A stretch of 64,000 bases of DNA from the NCBI RefSeq assembly GCF_902506265.1, contig NZ_LR733556.1, positions 2,844,510 to 2,908,509 of the forward strand. Reading direction: 5' to 3'. The notes beneath the pieces are model-generated. The model saw only the letters and a program-made list of their open reading frames with translations, did not search any database and was not told the DNA's origin. The stretch is from Flavobacterium sp. 9AF. GTDB taxonomy: Bacteria; Bacteroidota; Bacteroidia; Flavobacteriales; Flavobacteriaceae. Shown here piece after piece: positions 15,753 to 25,311 of this stretch. Each line of letters begins with the position of its first letter. The stretch's first letter is position 1. Made by a program: the position numbers and the translations under genes.

Positions 15753-16946
15753 TTAATCTTCTAAGTTTTCATTAAAGGCAGAAGGTAAAAGTTGTGGAAT
15801 ATACTTAACTAAAATAGGTAATAAAATTCCACCACCAGGAAGTAAAAAAATGGTTAATGAGGGTATGGTTTTACAAATATCTAATAACTGTTTTTTTACT
15901 TTCTTTTTTTCTTCTTTATCTAACTCTTTTGTGGTTGATTTTGCTAACAAAACCATAAGTTCTTTACTTTCAGAAATTTCTTTTATTAATCTTTTTTTAT
16001 TTCTGGTAATTAATTTTGATACCGTTTTATTGGTTTGATCATAAAAGTGTTTTACAGGGTTTGAAAAATTAAAATAGGAGATTTCTTCTTTATTTTTCGA
16101 AATAAAATCTTCAATAGTATAAATGCTTTCTGTTAAAAAATGAGGTTCAATATTGAGTTCTATGGTTACATTCGTAAGAAAATCTAATTCATAGGAATCT
16201 AATTTAGAATCGCTCCACACAGCCATTTCTACTAAATCTAGTATATATAGTTTTTCAATTATAGTTTCAAATTTATTGAAATTTACATCATTGATTGTTA
16301 ATGTGTTAATATTTTGAAGTTTAGAATAGCGCAAAGAGTTTTCAAATAATTTTATTAGGAGTTCATCATATTTGGTCTTATTGCTTTTAATTTGAAAAGC
16401 TAATGATACAATTTTCATGCAACTCGATTCAAAATCTTTTAAATATTTTTCTGAAAAATCTTTATTGGTAATAAATTGATCATAGGCTAAAACATCCAAA
16501 AAGAGCATGGCATTGATTACAATATGTGAAAAACTCTTTGTAATAATATTTTGATTGGTTTGTATGCGATCGTTTATAATGCTCTCAAGTTGTGAACTTT
16601 TTGAAGAAGTAGGTAATAACTTGGTCAGAAAGTTATAATTTTCATTTTGTATAGATTTATAAAATGAATTGATACTTTTAAGAAAGTGTTCAATATGGGG
16701 CTCTTTATTGTTTAGACAATAAATAGTGTATAAAGTATTTAAGAAAGCTATTTTAGTGATTTCATCTAATGATAATCCAGATAAATCTAATGGCTTTTTT
16801 AAAGCTATGGATATAGGATGTCCATAAATAAATCCTGATTTTCTTAAGTCATAATAAAAAGATTCATAATCAGAGTAATCGTTAAAATTGCTTTGATTTT
16901 CTATGAAAAATTTGTCTATCCAGCCGTTTATCGAAGGGTTTATCAT
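15753..16946 (-). CDS. LETM1-related biofilm-associated protein
   Basis: 397 residues. The C-terminal part (about 335-390) contains KKVKKQLLDICKTIPSLTIF then LLPGGGILLPILVKYIPQLLP, a LETM1-like hydrophobic segment. The rest is helical with no other known domain. This matches a Bacteroidota family annotated as LETM1-related biofilm-associated; direct function is unclear. Convergent with the carbonic anhydrase gene and divergent from the Na+/H+ antiporter gene, 90 bases away. Ion homeostasis is a plausible common theme but is only inference. Confidence 0.75.
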   Translation of the reverse strand: MINPSINGWIDKFFIENQSNFNDYSDYESFYYDLRKSGFIYGHPISIALKKPLDLSGLSLDEITKIAFLNTLYTIYCLNNKEPHIEHFLKSINSFYKSIQNENYNFLTKLLPTSSKSSQLESIINDRIQTNQNIITKSFSHIVINAMLFLDVLAYDQFITNKDFSEKYLKDFESSCMKIVSLAFQIKSNKTKYDELLIKLFENSLRYSKLQNINTLTINDVNFNKFETIIEKLYILDLVEMAVWSDSKLDSYELDFLTNVTIELNIEPHFLTESIYTIEDFISKNKEEISYFNFSNPVKHFYDQTNKTVSKLITRNKKRLIKEISESKELMVLLAKSTTKELDKEEKKKVKKQLLDICKTIPSLTIFLLPGGGILLPILVKYIPQLLPSAFNENLED

Positions 16947-17036
16947 CTTAAAATTATTGGGACAAATTTAAAAAAATCTTGTTTCTATATCGTTAAATTT
17001 ACAAAGTATTTATATCTTGCTAAAAAATATTCTTGT

Positions 17037-18263
17037 ATGAATTTTGCTATAATTATTACAATTTGTGTATTACTATTATTAGCCTATGCTTTTACAATTA
17101 GTTCATCAAAAACCAAAATACCGTCTGTTATTTTGCTATTGTTATTGGGTTGGGTTGTGAAACAAATAACAGATGTTTTTCATATTGTAATTCCCGATTT
17201 AAATTCATTATTACCCATTTTTGGAACAATTGGTTTGGTACTAATCGTTTTAGAAGGATCATTGGAATTAGAATTAAATAAAAAGAAAATACCTTTTGTA
17301 AGAAAAACATTAATTACAGCTGTGATTCCATTATTTATCACAGCATTTTTGATAGGACATTTTTTTTATTATTTTTTAGATTCAAGTTATAAAGATGGTT
17401 TAATAAATGCTGTTCCTTTATGTATTATTAGTAGTGCCATTGCAATATCTAGTGTAGGGCATTTAAATTCGTATAATAAGGAATTTGCAATTTATGAAAG
17501 CAGTTTATCTGATATTTTAGGTGTCTTATTTTTTAATTTTATTGCATTAAATTCTGTGATTGATTTTGATACATTAGGTCATTTTGGATTGCAAATTATA
17601 TTGATGCTTATTATTTCTTTTATAGCTACCGCTTTTTTAGCCTTTTTATTAAGTAGAATTGATCACCATATAAAATTTGCCCCTATCGTTTTGTTGATTA
17701 TATTGATTTTTGCTATTTCCGAGATTTATCATTTACCAGCATTAATATTTATTATGTTGTTTGGCTTATTTATAGGTAATTTTGATGAATTTGAGCGATT
17801 TAAAGCCATTCAATATTTAAAACCACGTTCATTGGATAAAGAGGTAAAAAAGTTTAAAGAATTGATTATTGAAGCTGCTTTTCTTGTTCGTTCATTATTT
17901 TTTCTTTTATTCGGATTTTTAATGAAAACAGAAGATATTTTAAATCCACATACGCTAGAATTAGCTGTTGGTATAGTAGTTTTAATTTATTTAGTAAGAG
18001 CATTACAATTAAAGTTTTTTAAGGTAAAATTAATGCCATTATTATTTATAGCTCCTAGAGGATTAATTACTATTTTATTATTTTTAAGTATTCCTGAGGA
18101 TAGTAAAATCCCTTTGGTAAATAAAGCTCTAATTATACAAGTGATTGTATTAACTGCTTTAATGATGATGATAGGTTTAATTTTTAATAAGAAAGAAGAA
18201 ATTAATAATGATAAAAATGAAAGTGAAAATCTAACTATCGAAGATATGGAAGTTCCATTATAA
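17037..18263 (+). CDS. Cation:proton antiporter (CPA1/NhaP type)
   Basis: About 408 residues from ATG 17037 (MNFAIIITICVLLLLAYAFT). The open frame extends 48 codons further upstream, but that part overlaps the divergent gene's start and has no membrane-protein character. About 12 hydrophobic segments are visible. Family landmarks: LLLLLGWVV early, LIVLEGSLELEL in TM3-4 and SDILGVLFFNF (the conserved acidic pocket Asp). It probably exchanges Na+ or K+ for H+. A bidirectional terminator follows. Confidence 0.85.
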   Translation: MNFAIIITICVLLLLAYAFTISSSKTKIPSVILLLLLGWVVKQITDVFHIVIPDLNSLLPIFGTIGLVLIVLEGSLELELNKKKIPFVRKTLITAVIPLFITAFLIGHFFYYFLDSSYKDGLINAVPLCIISSAIAISSVGHLNSYNKEFAIYESSLSDILGVLFFNFIALNSVIDFDTLGHFGLQIILMLIISFIATAFLAFLLSRIDHHIKFAPIVLLIILIFAISEIYHLPALIFIMLFGLFIGNFDEFERFKAIQYLKPRSLDKEVKKFKELIIEAAFLVRSLFFLLFGFLMKTEDILNPHTLELAVGIVVLIYLVRALQLKFFKVKLMPLLFIAPRGLITILLFLSIPEDSKIPLVNKALIIQVIVLTALMMMIGLIFNKKEEINNDKNESENLTIEDMEVPL

Positions 18264-18292
18264 TAGTTTTTCATTTTATTTAATGTAATAAA

Positions 18293-18323
18293 AAAATCCA
18301 CTTTGATAAAAAGTGGATTTTTA
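18293..18323. terminator. Bidirectional terminator
   Basis: AAAAATCCACTTT (18293-18305) and AAAGTGGATTTTT (18311-18323) pair perfectly over 13 bp with a 5-base loop. It lies between the convergent antiporter and acyl-CoA dehydrogenase genes. Confidence 0.9.
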
Positions 18324-18352
18324 AACAAACTAAACCAAAAAATCACAGTTTC

Positions 18353-20143
18353 TTAGTAGCAATATTTATTTTCGCTAATTAATTTTGCTGCAATCTTTTC
18401 TCTTAAACCAACTACGTTTGGCATGTTGGTATATTTTGTAAAACGCTTAAGTCCCATTAACATCATACGTTGTTCATCGCCTTCAGCAAAAGAAACGATA
18501 CCTTCTTTACCTTTTTGGTTCACAGTATCAACTGCATGATATAAGTATAATTGAGCCATAGCAATTTGTTCTTGAACTTTATCAGCACCTTCTTTCTTAG
18601 CTAATTTCTCTGTTCTAAGAATGGTGCTTTCTGCCATATAAATTTCGATTAAAATATCAGAAGCAGCCATTAATAATTGTTGGTGTGATTCTAATTCTGG
18701 TCCATATTTTTGAACAGCAGCACCAGCAACCATTAAGAATACTTTTTTCAATTTAGCGATCATTTCTTTTTCTTCAGCAAATAATTCTGAATAATCAGGC
18801 ACATCAAAAGATGGAATACCCATTAATTCTTCAGCTACAGCCATTGCAGGACCTAATAAATCCACATGACCTTTCATCGCTTTTTTCACTAACATACCTA
18901 CAGAAAGCATTCTGTTGATTTCATTAGTACCCTCATAGATACGAGCAATACGAGCATCTCTCCAAGCACTTTCCATTGGAGCATCTTCAGAGAATCCCAT
19001 ACCTCCAAAAATTTGGATTCCTTCATCTGTACAGCTTTGTACATCTTCTGAAACCGCCACTTTTAAGATAGAACACTCAATTGCAAATTCTTCTACACCT
19101 TTTAATTCGGCTTCTTGGTGCGAATTTCCTTCACTTACTCTAATATTAATTCTTTTTTCAATATCATTGGCTGCTCTATAAGTAGCACTTTCACCAGCAT
19201 ACGCATTGGTTGCCATTTCAGCCAATTTAGATTGGATGGCTCCAAAACTAGAAATAGGTGTTTTAAATTGTATTCTTTCATTTGCATAGTTCACTGCACC
19301 AGAAATCGTTCTTCTTTGTGCTTCTAAACAAGCAGCAGCTAATTTAATACGTCCTACGTTTAAAGCATTCATGGCGATTTTAAATCCTTCACCACGACCG
19401 GCTAACATATTTTCTACAGGAACTTTCGTTTCGTTAAAGAAAACCTGACGCGTAGAAGAGGAGCGAATCCCTAATTTATGTTCTTCATCTCCTAAAGAGA
19501 TTCCATTTGAAGGATCATTTTCAACGATAAAACCAGTAATGTTTTTATCATCTTCAATACGTGCAAAAACGATGAAAACCGAACAGAAACCTGCATTCGA
19601 AATCCACATTTTTCCACCAGTAATTTTATAATGAGTACCGTCTTCAGATAAAACCGCTTTTGTTTTACCAGAATTTGCATCAGAACCAGCTCCTGGTTCT
19701 GTTAAACAGTAGGCACCAAACCACTCACCAGAAGCTAATTTAGGAACATATTTTTGTTTTTGCTCTTCCGTTCCATATAAGGTAATTGGCATGGTTCCAA
19801 TTCCTGTATGTGCTCCAAAAGCTGTTGAAAAAGATCCAGTTGCTCCAGAAATGTAGTCACAAACTAAAACGGTATTGGTAAAACCCATTTCCATTCCTCC
19901 ATATGCTTCAGGAACTGCAACGCTTAAATAACCTAATTCTCCTGCTTTACGCATTACTTCTTCAGTAAGTGCATAATCTTTTTTCTCAAAACGCTCTTTA
20001 TTTGGCCATAATTCTTTATCCACGAATTCGATAACAGAATCACGCATCATAACTTGCTCTTCTGAGAAATCTTCAGGTGTGAAGATGTCCTCACATTTTG
20101 TTTCTTTAACTAGGAATTGACCTCCTCTGATAATATTTGACAT
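18353..20143 (-). CDS. fadE: Acyl-CoA dehydrogenase (FadE type)
   Basis: 596 residues, the long form with an extra C-terminal domain, like FadE of Bacillus fadNAE. Acyl-CoA dehydrogenase landmarks: WFGAYCLTEPGAGSDANSGK near 150-168, KMWISNAGFCSVFIVFARI, RSSSTRQVFF, and YEGTNEINRM near 417. The FAD enzyme would carry out the first beta-oxidation step. The catalytic Glu is expected in the IARIYEGTNEINR stretch. Third gene of a fadN-fadA-fadE cluster led by a MarR regulator. Confidence 0.93.
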   Translation of the reverse strand: MSNIIRGGQFLVKETKCEDIFTPEDFSEEQVMMRDSVIEFVDKELWPNKERFEKKDYALTEEVMRKAGELGYLSVAVPEAYGGMEMGFTNTVLVCDYISGATGSFSTAFGAHTGIGTMPITLYGTEEQKQKYVPKLASGEWFGAYCLTEPGAGSDANSGKTKAVLSEDGTHYKITGGKMWISNAGFCSVFIVFARIEDDKNITGFIVENDPSNGISLGDEEHKLGIRSSSTRQVFFNETKVPVENMLAGRGEGFKIAMNALNVGRIKLAAACLEAQRRTISGAVNYANERIQFKTPISSFGAIQSKLAEMATNAYAGESATYRAANDIEKRINIRVSEGNSHQEAELKGVEEFAIECSILKVAVSEDVQSCTDEGIQIFGGMGFSEDAPMESAWRDARIARIYEGTNEINRMLSVGMLVKKAMKGHVDLLGPAMAVAEELMGIPSFDVPDYSELFAEEKEMIAKLKKVFLMVAGAAVQKYGPELESHQQLLMAASDILIEIYMAESTILRTEKLAKKEGADKVQEQIAMAQLYLYHAVDTVNQKGKEGIVSFAEGDEQRMMLMGLKRFTKYTNMPNVVGLREKIAAKLISENKYCY

Positions 20144-20171
20144 GACTTATAATTTGTTATATTATTATTTT

Positions 20172-20236
20172 GGAACACAGATTTATGGAATTAATAAAAT
20201 TTTAAAAATTTCTCTGATTTCTTAAATCTGTGTTCC
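20172..20236. repeat. Long inverted repeat between fadA and fadE
   Basis: GGAACACAGATTTA (20172-20185) and TAAATCTGTGTTCC (20223-20236) are perfect 14-base inverted copies with a 37-base interior. On the leftward transcript the hairpin lies between fadA and fadE and could set their relative mRNA levels by partial termination or by protecting 3' ends. ACACAGATTT-type repeats are common between flavobacterial genes. Confidence 0.7.
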
Positions 20237-20241
20237 TTTTT

Positions 20242-21429
20242 TTATTTTAAAAACTCATAAATTCCCGCAGTACCTTGTCCAGTTCCTACACACATGGTTA
20301 CCATTCCATATTTTGCGTTACCACGTTTGCGCATTTCGTCAAATAATTGAACTGATAATTTAGCACCAGTACAACCTAGAGGATGTCCTAAAGAAATGGC
20401 ACCACCATTCACATTGATGATCTCTGGATTTAGACCTAACTCTCGAATTACCGCTAAAGATTGTGAAGCAAATGCTTCGTTTAATTCAATTAAATCGATA
20501 TCTGATTGTTTTAAGCCTGCTTGTTTTAAAGCTTTTGGAATAGCCTTTACAGGTCCGATACCCATAATTCTAGGTTCAACACCTGCTGAAGCAAAATTTA
20601 CCAAACGAGCAATAGGTTCTAAGTTTAATTCTTTAACCATTTCTTCACTCATCACTAAAACAAAAGCGGCTCCATCACTCATTTGAGAAGAATTACCAGC
20701 TGTAACACTTCCATCTGCAGCGAATACAGGTCTTAATTTTGATAAAGCTTCAACTGAAGTTCCTGCTCTAGGTCCTTCGTCTTTTGCTACTACGTAAGAG
20801 CGAGTTTCTTTTTTACCATTTTCGTTTACAAAAGTTTCTTCTACTGTAATCGGTACAATTTGGTCATCAAATCGTCCTTCAGCTTGTGCTTTTAAAGCTT
20901 TCATGTGAGAATGATAAGCAAACTCATCTTGATCTTCACGAGAAACATTAAATTGTTTTGCAACTGCTTCTGCTGTTAATCCCATTCCCCAGTAGTAATC
21001 TTCATGCCCTTCTTTAGACAATTTATAATCTGGAGTGGGTTTATAACCACCCATTGGAATATAACTCATACTTTCTGCACCACCTGCGATAATACAGTCG
21101 GCCATTCCAGCTTGAATTTTGGCAGTAGCCATACCAATAGTTTCAATTCCAGAAGCACAATATCTGTTTACTGTTACACCAGGAACATCTTCTACTTTTA
21201 ATCCCATTAATGAAATTAAACGACCTACATTTAATCCTTGTTCTGCTTCTGGCATTGCATTACCTACCATGACATCATCGATACGTGTTTTATCGAAATT
21301 AGGTAATTCTTTCATCATGTGTTCGATAGTCTCTGCAGCCAACTCATCTGGTCTTTTGAAACGAAAAACACCTTTAGGTGCTTTACCTACTGCAGTTCTA
21401 TACGCTTTTACTATATATGCTGTTTTCAT
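20242..21429 (-). CDS. fadA: Acetyl-CoA C-acyltransferase (3-ketoacyl-CoA thiolase)
   Basis: 395 residues, standard thiolase size. The nucleophilic Cys is in GVTVNRYCASGIETIG (about C90), the His in ELNEAFASQ/GGAISLGHPLGCTGAK, and the second catalytic Cys in MVTMCVGTGQG near the C-terminus. It would cleave 3-ketoacyl-CoA in the last step of beta-oxidation. It lies 77 bases downstream of fadN and upstream of fadE. Confidence 0.95.
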   Translation of the reverse strand: MKTAYIVKAYRTAVGKAPKGVFRFKRPDELAAETIEHMMKELPNFDKTRIDDVMVGNAMPEAEQGLNVGRLISLMGLKVEDVPGVTVNRYCASGIETIGMATAKIQAGMADCIIAGGAESMSYIPMGGYKPTPDYKLSKEGHEDYYWGMGLTAEAVAKQFNVSREDQDEFAYHSHMKALKAQAEGRFDDQIVPITVEETFVNENGKKETRSYVVAKDEGPRAGTSVEALSKLRPVFAADGSVTAGNSSQMSDGAAFVLVMSEEMVKELNLEPIARLVNFASAGVEPRIMGIGPVKAIPKALKQAGLKQSDIDLIELNEAFASQSLAVIRELGLNPEIINVNGGAISLGHPLGCTGAKLSVQLFDEMRKRGNAKYGMVTMCVGTGQGTAGIYEFLK

Positions 21430-21506
21430 ATTTTCGATTTTTTTGATTTTTCGATTCTTTGATTTTTTGGACTTCTAACAATCTAGAAATCTAATTATCA
21501 AATAAT

Positions 21507-23897
21507 CTAATTTCTTAATGGTTTCCCTTTCGTTAACATGTATTGAATTCTCTCTAAAGATTTTCTTTCACCAGTTAAGGATAGGAAAGCTTCTCTTTCA
21601 AGGTCTAATAAATATTGTTCTGTAACTAGAGTGGGTTCAGATAAATCACCACCAGCCATTACGTAAGCTAATTTATTGGCAATCTTTTTATCATGTTCTG
21701 AGATGTATTTTCCAGCTTCCATACTGTCAGTACCAACTAAAAACATACCTAAAGCTTGTTTTCCTAATACTTTAATATCTTTTCTTCTAGGAGCTTGCGT
21801 ATAGCCTTGTTCTGCCATTTGTAAAGCCACTTGTTTCGCTGTAGCAATTTGACGATCTTTGTTTACAACAACCATATCTCTTCCTTTTAGAAGAACTCCA
21901 GTATCAAATCCTTCATAAGCAGAAGTAGCTACTTTAGCCATACCTACAGTTAAGAAGTATTCTTGTAAAACGTTTAATTCCACATCATTTTTACGGAATA
22001 AGTCAGAAGCTCTTAAAGCCATTTCTTTAGAACCACCACCACCAGGGATGACACCTACACCAAATTCTACTAAACCAATATAGGTTTCTGCAGCTGCAAC
22101 AGCACGGTCTGCGTGCATTGTTAATTCACAACCACCACCTAATGTCATACCATGAGGAGCAGCAATAACTGGAATTGCAGAATAACGACAACGCATCATG
22201 GTGTCTTGGAACATTTTGATAGCCATGTTCAATTCGTCATACTCTTGTTCTACAGCCATCATGAAAATCATTCCTAAATTAGCTCCTACTGAGAAATTCG
22301 CTCCTTGGTTGCCAATTACTAAACCATTATATTCTTTTTCAGCAATATCAATCGCTTTATTAATACCTTGAAGTACACCAGCGCCAATAGAATTCATTTT
22401 TGATGTAAATTCTAAGTTGATGATTCCATCTCCTAAATCCGTAATAATAGAGTCGCTATTATTCCATATTTTTTTGCTTTCGCGAATGTTATTTAAGATA
22501 ATAAAAGCATCTTGTCCTGGAATTTTTTCTGCTTTTTTAGACTGAATATTGTAGTAATATGTAGCTCCTTCTTTAACAGAATAGAAAGATGTGTTTCCTG
22601 AAGCAATCATTTCAGTAACCCAAGCAGCTGGTTCGTATCCTTCCGCTTTCATTAATTCAATACCTTTTTCAACACCGATGGCATCCCAAATTTCAAATGG
22701 ACCATTTTCCCAACCAAAACCAGCTTTCATTGCATCGTCGATTTTGTAGAAATCCTCTGTAATTTCAGGAACACGGTTAGAACAATATTGGAACATTGCT
22801 GAAAAATTCTTTCTGTAAAATTCTCCCGCTTTATCTTTACCTTTTACTAGTACTTTAAAACGATCAATCGGTTTATCGATAGTTTTAGTTAATTCTAAAG
22901 TTGCAAAAGAAGCTTTTTTATTCGGTCTATATTCTAATGTGTCTAAATCTAAAGTAAGAATATCTTTTCCTTCTTTTTTATAGAAACCTTGTCCTGTTTT
23001 ACTTCCCAACCAATTGTTGTCCATCATGGTTTGAACGAAAGCAGGTAGTTTGAATAATTCATGAGACTCATCATTTGGGCAGTTCTCATAAATACCGTTA
23101 GCCACATGTACTAAAGTATCTAAACCAACCACATCTACTGTTCTGAAAGTAGCAGATTTTGGTCTACCAATCACTGGCCCTGTTAATTTATCTACTTCTT
23201 CAACAGTTAATCCCATTTCTTTTACCTGATGGAATAAACTTTGAATTCCAAAAATTCCTATTCTGTTACCAATAAAGGCAGGAGTATCTTTTGCAACTAC
23301 TGAAGTTTTTCCTAAGAATTTTTCACCATAACTATTTAAGAAATCCAATACTTCTTGTGACGTTTTTGGTCCAGGAATAATTTCGAATAATTTTAAATAG
23401 CGTGCAGGATTAAAGAAGTGTGTCCCACAGAAATGTTTTTGGAAATCTTCACTTCTTCCTTCGCTCATAAAATGAATTGGAATACCAGAAGTGTTTGACG
23501 TAATTAAGGTACCTGGTTTTCTGTATTTTTCTACTTGTTCAAAGACTAGTTTTTTAATATCTAATCTTTCAACAACTACTTCAATTACCCAGTCTGCATC
23601 TGCTATTTTAGGCATGTCATCAGTAGTATTACCCGTAGTAATTCTATTGGCAAAATTTGGATGATAAATAGGAGATGGTTTCGATTTTAAAGCATTTGCC
23701 AGATGATCATTTACCAAACGATTTCTAACAATCTTACTTTCTAAGGTTAATCCTTTTTTTTGTTCAGCCTCTGTTAATTCTCTTGGAACGATGTCTAATA
23801 ATAATACTTCAACACCGATGTTTGCAAAATGACAAGCAATTCCGCTTCCCATAATACCTGAACCAATAACAGCAACTTTTTTAATATTACGCTTCAT
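21507..23897 (-). CDS. fadN: 3-hydroxyacyl-CoA dehydrogenase / enoyl-CoA hydratase fusion (FadN type)
   Basis: 796 residues. The order is dehydrogenase first: VAVIGSGIMGSGIACHFANI (Rossmann, about 8-27), the FCGTHFFNPARYLKLFEIIPG motif (about 155-175), then the C-terminal enoyl-CoA hydratase domain from about 490 with GNQGANFSVGANLG, HGMTLGGGCELTMHADR and VEFGVGVIPGGGGSKE. This order is that of Bacillus FadN and not of E. coli FadB. It would do the hydration and NAD-dependent oxidation steps of beta-oxidation. The start is 8 bases from the marR stop, so the two are probably cotranscribed. Confidence 0.93.
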   Translation of the reverse strand: MKRNIKKVAVIGSGIMGSGIACHFANIGVEVLLLDIVPRELTEAEQKKGLTLESKIVRNRLVNDHLANALKSKPSPIYHPNFANRITTGNTTDDMPKIADADWVIEVVVERLDIKKLVFEQVEKYRKPGTLITSNTSGIPIHFMSEGRSEDFQKHFCGTHFFNPARYLKLFEIIPGPKTSQEVLDFLNSYGEKFLGKTSVVAKDTPAFIGNRIGIFGIQSLFHQVKEMGLTVEEVDKLTGPVIGRPKSATFRTVDVVGLDTLVHVANGIYENCPNDESHELFKLPAFVQTMMDNNWLGSKTGQGFYKKEGKDILTLDLDTLEYRPNKKASFATLELTKTIDKPIDRFKVLVKGKDKAGEFYRKNFSAMFQYCSNRVPEITEDFYKIDDAMKAGFGWENGPFEIWDAIGVEKGIELMKAEGYEPAAWVTEMIASGNTSFYSVKEGATYYYNIQSKKAEKIPGQDAFIILNNIRESKKIWNNSDSIITDLGDGIINLEFTSKMNSIGAGVLQGINKAIDIAEKEYNGLVIGNQGANFSVGANLGMIFMMAVEQEYDELNMAIKMFQDTMMRCRYSAIPVIAAPHGMTLGGGCELTMHADRAVAAAETYIGLVEFGVGVIPGGGGSKEMALRASDLFRKNDVELNVLQEYFLTVGMAKVATSAYEGFDTGVLLKGRDMVVVNKDRQIATAKQVALQMAEQGYTQAPRRKDIKVLGKQALGMFLVGTDSMEAGKYISEHDKKIANKLAYVMAGGDLSEPTLVTEQYLLDLEREAFLSLTGERKSLERIQYMLTKGKPLRN

Positions 23898-23905
23898 ATA
23901 CTTGG

Positions 23906-24364
23906 TTATAATTTGTTTTCAAATTCTTCTTCTGAATAAATCTTTTTATCAGCAATTAATTCATTAATTACTTCTGCCACTTCCATAAAATGAAATAGTT
24001 TCTCTTCAGAAACATGTTCTTTTATTGTTTCGTTAAATTTTAATACCGTATTTTTTGAGAGTTCTCTTTTTTCCTGACCTTCATTTGTAAGTTGAATAAT
24101 AACTCCTCTACCATCCGAAGGATTTTTTTTACGAGTGATAAGTCCTTTTTCTTCCATAGACTTGAGAGTTCTGGTTAGACTAGTAGCTTCCATTCCCATT
24201 TTTGGGCCTAACATGGTAGAAGGTGTTCCTTTTTCTTTATCTATACTTAATAAAGCAAAACCAGTAGCCATGGTAGCACCATATTTAGATGCTTCTTCAT
24301 TGTACATTCTTGCCACTGCTTGCCATGTATATCTTAGAATATAATCGATAGTTTTATCTTGCAT
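23906..24364 (-). CDS. MarR-family transcriptional regulator of fatty-acid degradation
   Basis: 152 residues with a winged helix-turn-helix: MLGPKMGMEATSLTRTLKSM as the recognition region and KNPSDGRGVIIQLTNEG as the wing (about 75-100). It heads the fadN-fadA-fadE cluster. A perfect palindrome lies 27 bases upstream of its start codon, and a near-copy of the core occurs before the acyl-CoA synthetase gene. The likely model is repression released by a fatty acyl-CoA, as in other fad-type MarR/TetR regulators; the effector is inference. Confidence 0.88.
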   Translation of the reverse strand: MQDKTIDYILRYTWQAVARMYNEEASKYGATMATGFALLSIDKEKGTPSTMLGPKMGMEATSLTRTLKSMEEKGLITRKKNPSDGRGVIIQLTNEGQEKRELSKNTVLKFNETIKEHVSEEKLFHFMEVAEVINELIADKKIYSEEEFENKL

Positions 24365-24390
24365 TCCGAAATCGTTTTAGCAAATATAAA

Positions 24391-24420
24391 AAAAAATACT
24401 ATGCATGCATAGTATTTTTT
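24391..24420. promoter_or_regulatory. Perfect palindromic operator upstream of marR-fadNAE
   Basis: A 30-bp perfect palindrome centred between 24405 and 24406, with core ACTATGCATGCATAGT (24398-24413). It lies just upstream of the marR start codon (24364) and just after the DUF4382 gene's promoter-distal end at 24444. It could also act as a terminator hairpin, since poly-A/T arms flank it. Recurrence of the core at 27188-27203 favours the operator reading. Confidence 0.75.
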
Positions 24421-24443
24421 AATTTATTTTATATTTTTTTTTA

Positions 24444-25211
24444 TTAGTTCAAAGTAATTACTCCTAATTGAGTATTTGCGCCAATAGTTACTTGTACATT
24501 AGTAATTATTTCTGGTAGTAGTGGAGTAGCAGGTGTAACTGTTACAGTATAAGTACCAGCTTGTAAACCACTTAATTTAAATTGACCGTTTTCATTTACT
24601 ATAGTTGTATATTCTACTCCAGTGCTTGATTCTGCAGTAACAGTAGCTCTAACTCCAGTAACTGCTAAAGAACCTTGAATATTTCCTTGTACATCAGATT
24701 CAACTTCACGTAAAACAGGTTTTAATGTGTAAGTTCCATTTCCTTCTTCTACAATTGATTGATGTGCATCAAAATCTATTAATAATGTATTTTCAACATT
24801 TGCTGTTAAGTTTTGATCTACATTAATTTTTAATCCAGATTGTTGTGCACTAGGTGTACTTAAAGGATAAGATTGTCCCTCTACAACTACTGAATTATTC
24901 GTACCTAAAATTAATCTCACTTGGTGTACATTAGGTATCTCAATATTGTCGCTTGCAATTTCAATACTTAAACCATTTGATAATTCTAATAAATTATATA
25001 CTTGTGCATTTGTTTCAAGAACTGCACTTGATCCATTTGCACCAATGACCTCTACTCCTTGAACATCTATATACACTGCATCATAAGGAGCTGGTGCATC
25101 TGTCATTCTTACATTGTAAGAGTATTGTGCGTTAGGATTAGAATCATCATCATTACATGATGTTAAAAATAATGATGTTGTAGCTGCAAATAATAAAAAA
25201 ATCTTTTTCAT
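24444..25211 (-). CDS. DUF4382 domain lipoprotein
   Basis: Start set at 25211 (MKKIFLLFAATTSLFLTSC), a clean lipoprotein signal; the frame to 25247 only adds 12 residues without a purpose. Residues about 30-170 form a DUF4382 domain (YNVRMTDAPAPYDAVYIDV...VEVI). A C-terminal carboxypeptidase-regulatory-like beta domain follows at about 180-255 (TSG-type VNENGQFKLSGLQAGTYTVTV). Surface location likely; role unknown. The gene lies between the marR-fad cluster and the acyl-CoA synthetase gene. Confidence 0.8.
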   Translation of the reverse strand: MKKIFLLFAATTSLFLTSCNDDDSNPNAQYSYNVRMTDAPAPYDAVYIDVQGVEVIGANGSSAVLETNAQVYNLLELSNGLSIEIASDNIEIPNVHQVRLILGTNNSVVVEGQSYPLSTPSAQQSGLKINVDQNLTANVENTLLIDFDAHQSIVEEGNGTYTLKPVLREVESDVQGNIQGSLAVTGVRATVTAESSTGVEYTTIVNENGQFKLSGLQAGTYTVTVTPATPLLPEIITNVQVTIGANTQLGVITLN

Positions 25212-25311
25212 TGAATTTTGTTTTAATGTTAATATTGCAAAGTTCAATAATGAATGGATAAATTATTTACAGCATTTTTTCTAATAGTTATACAATTTAA
25301 ATAATAGTATA

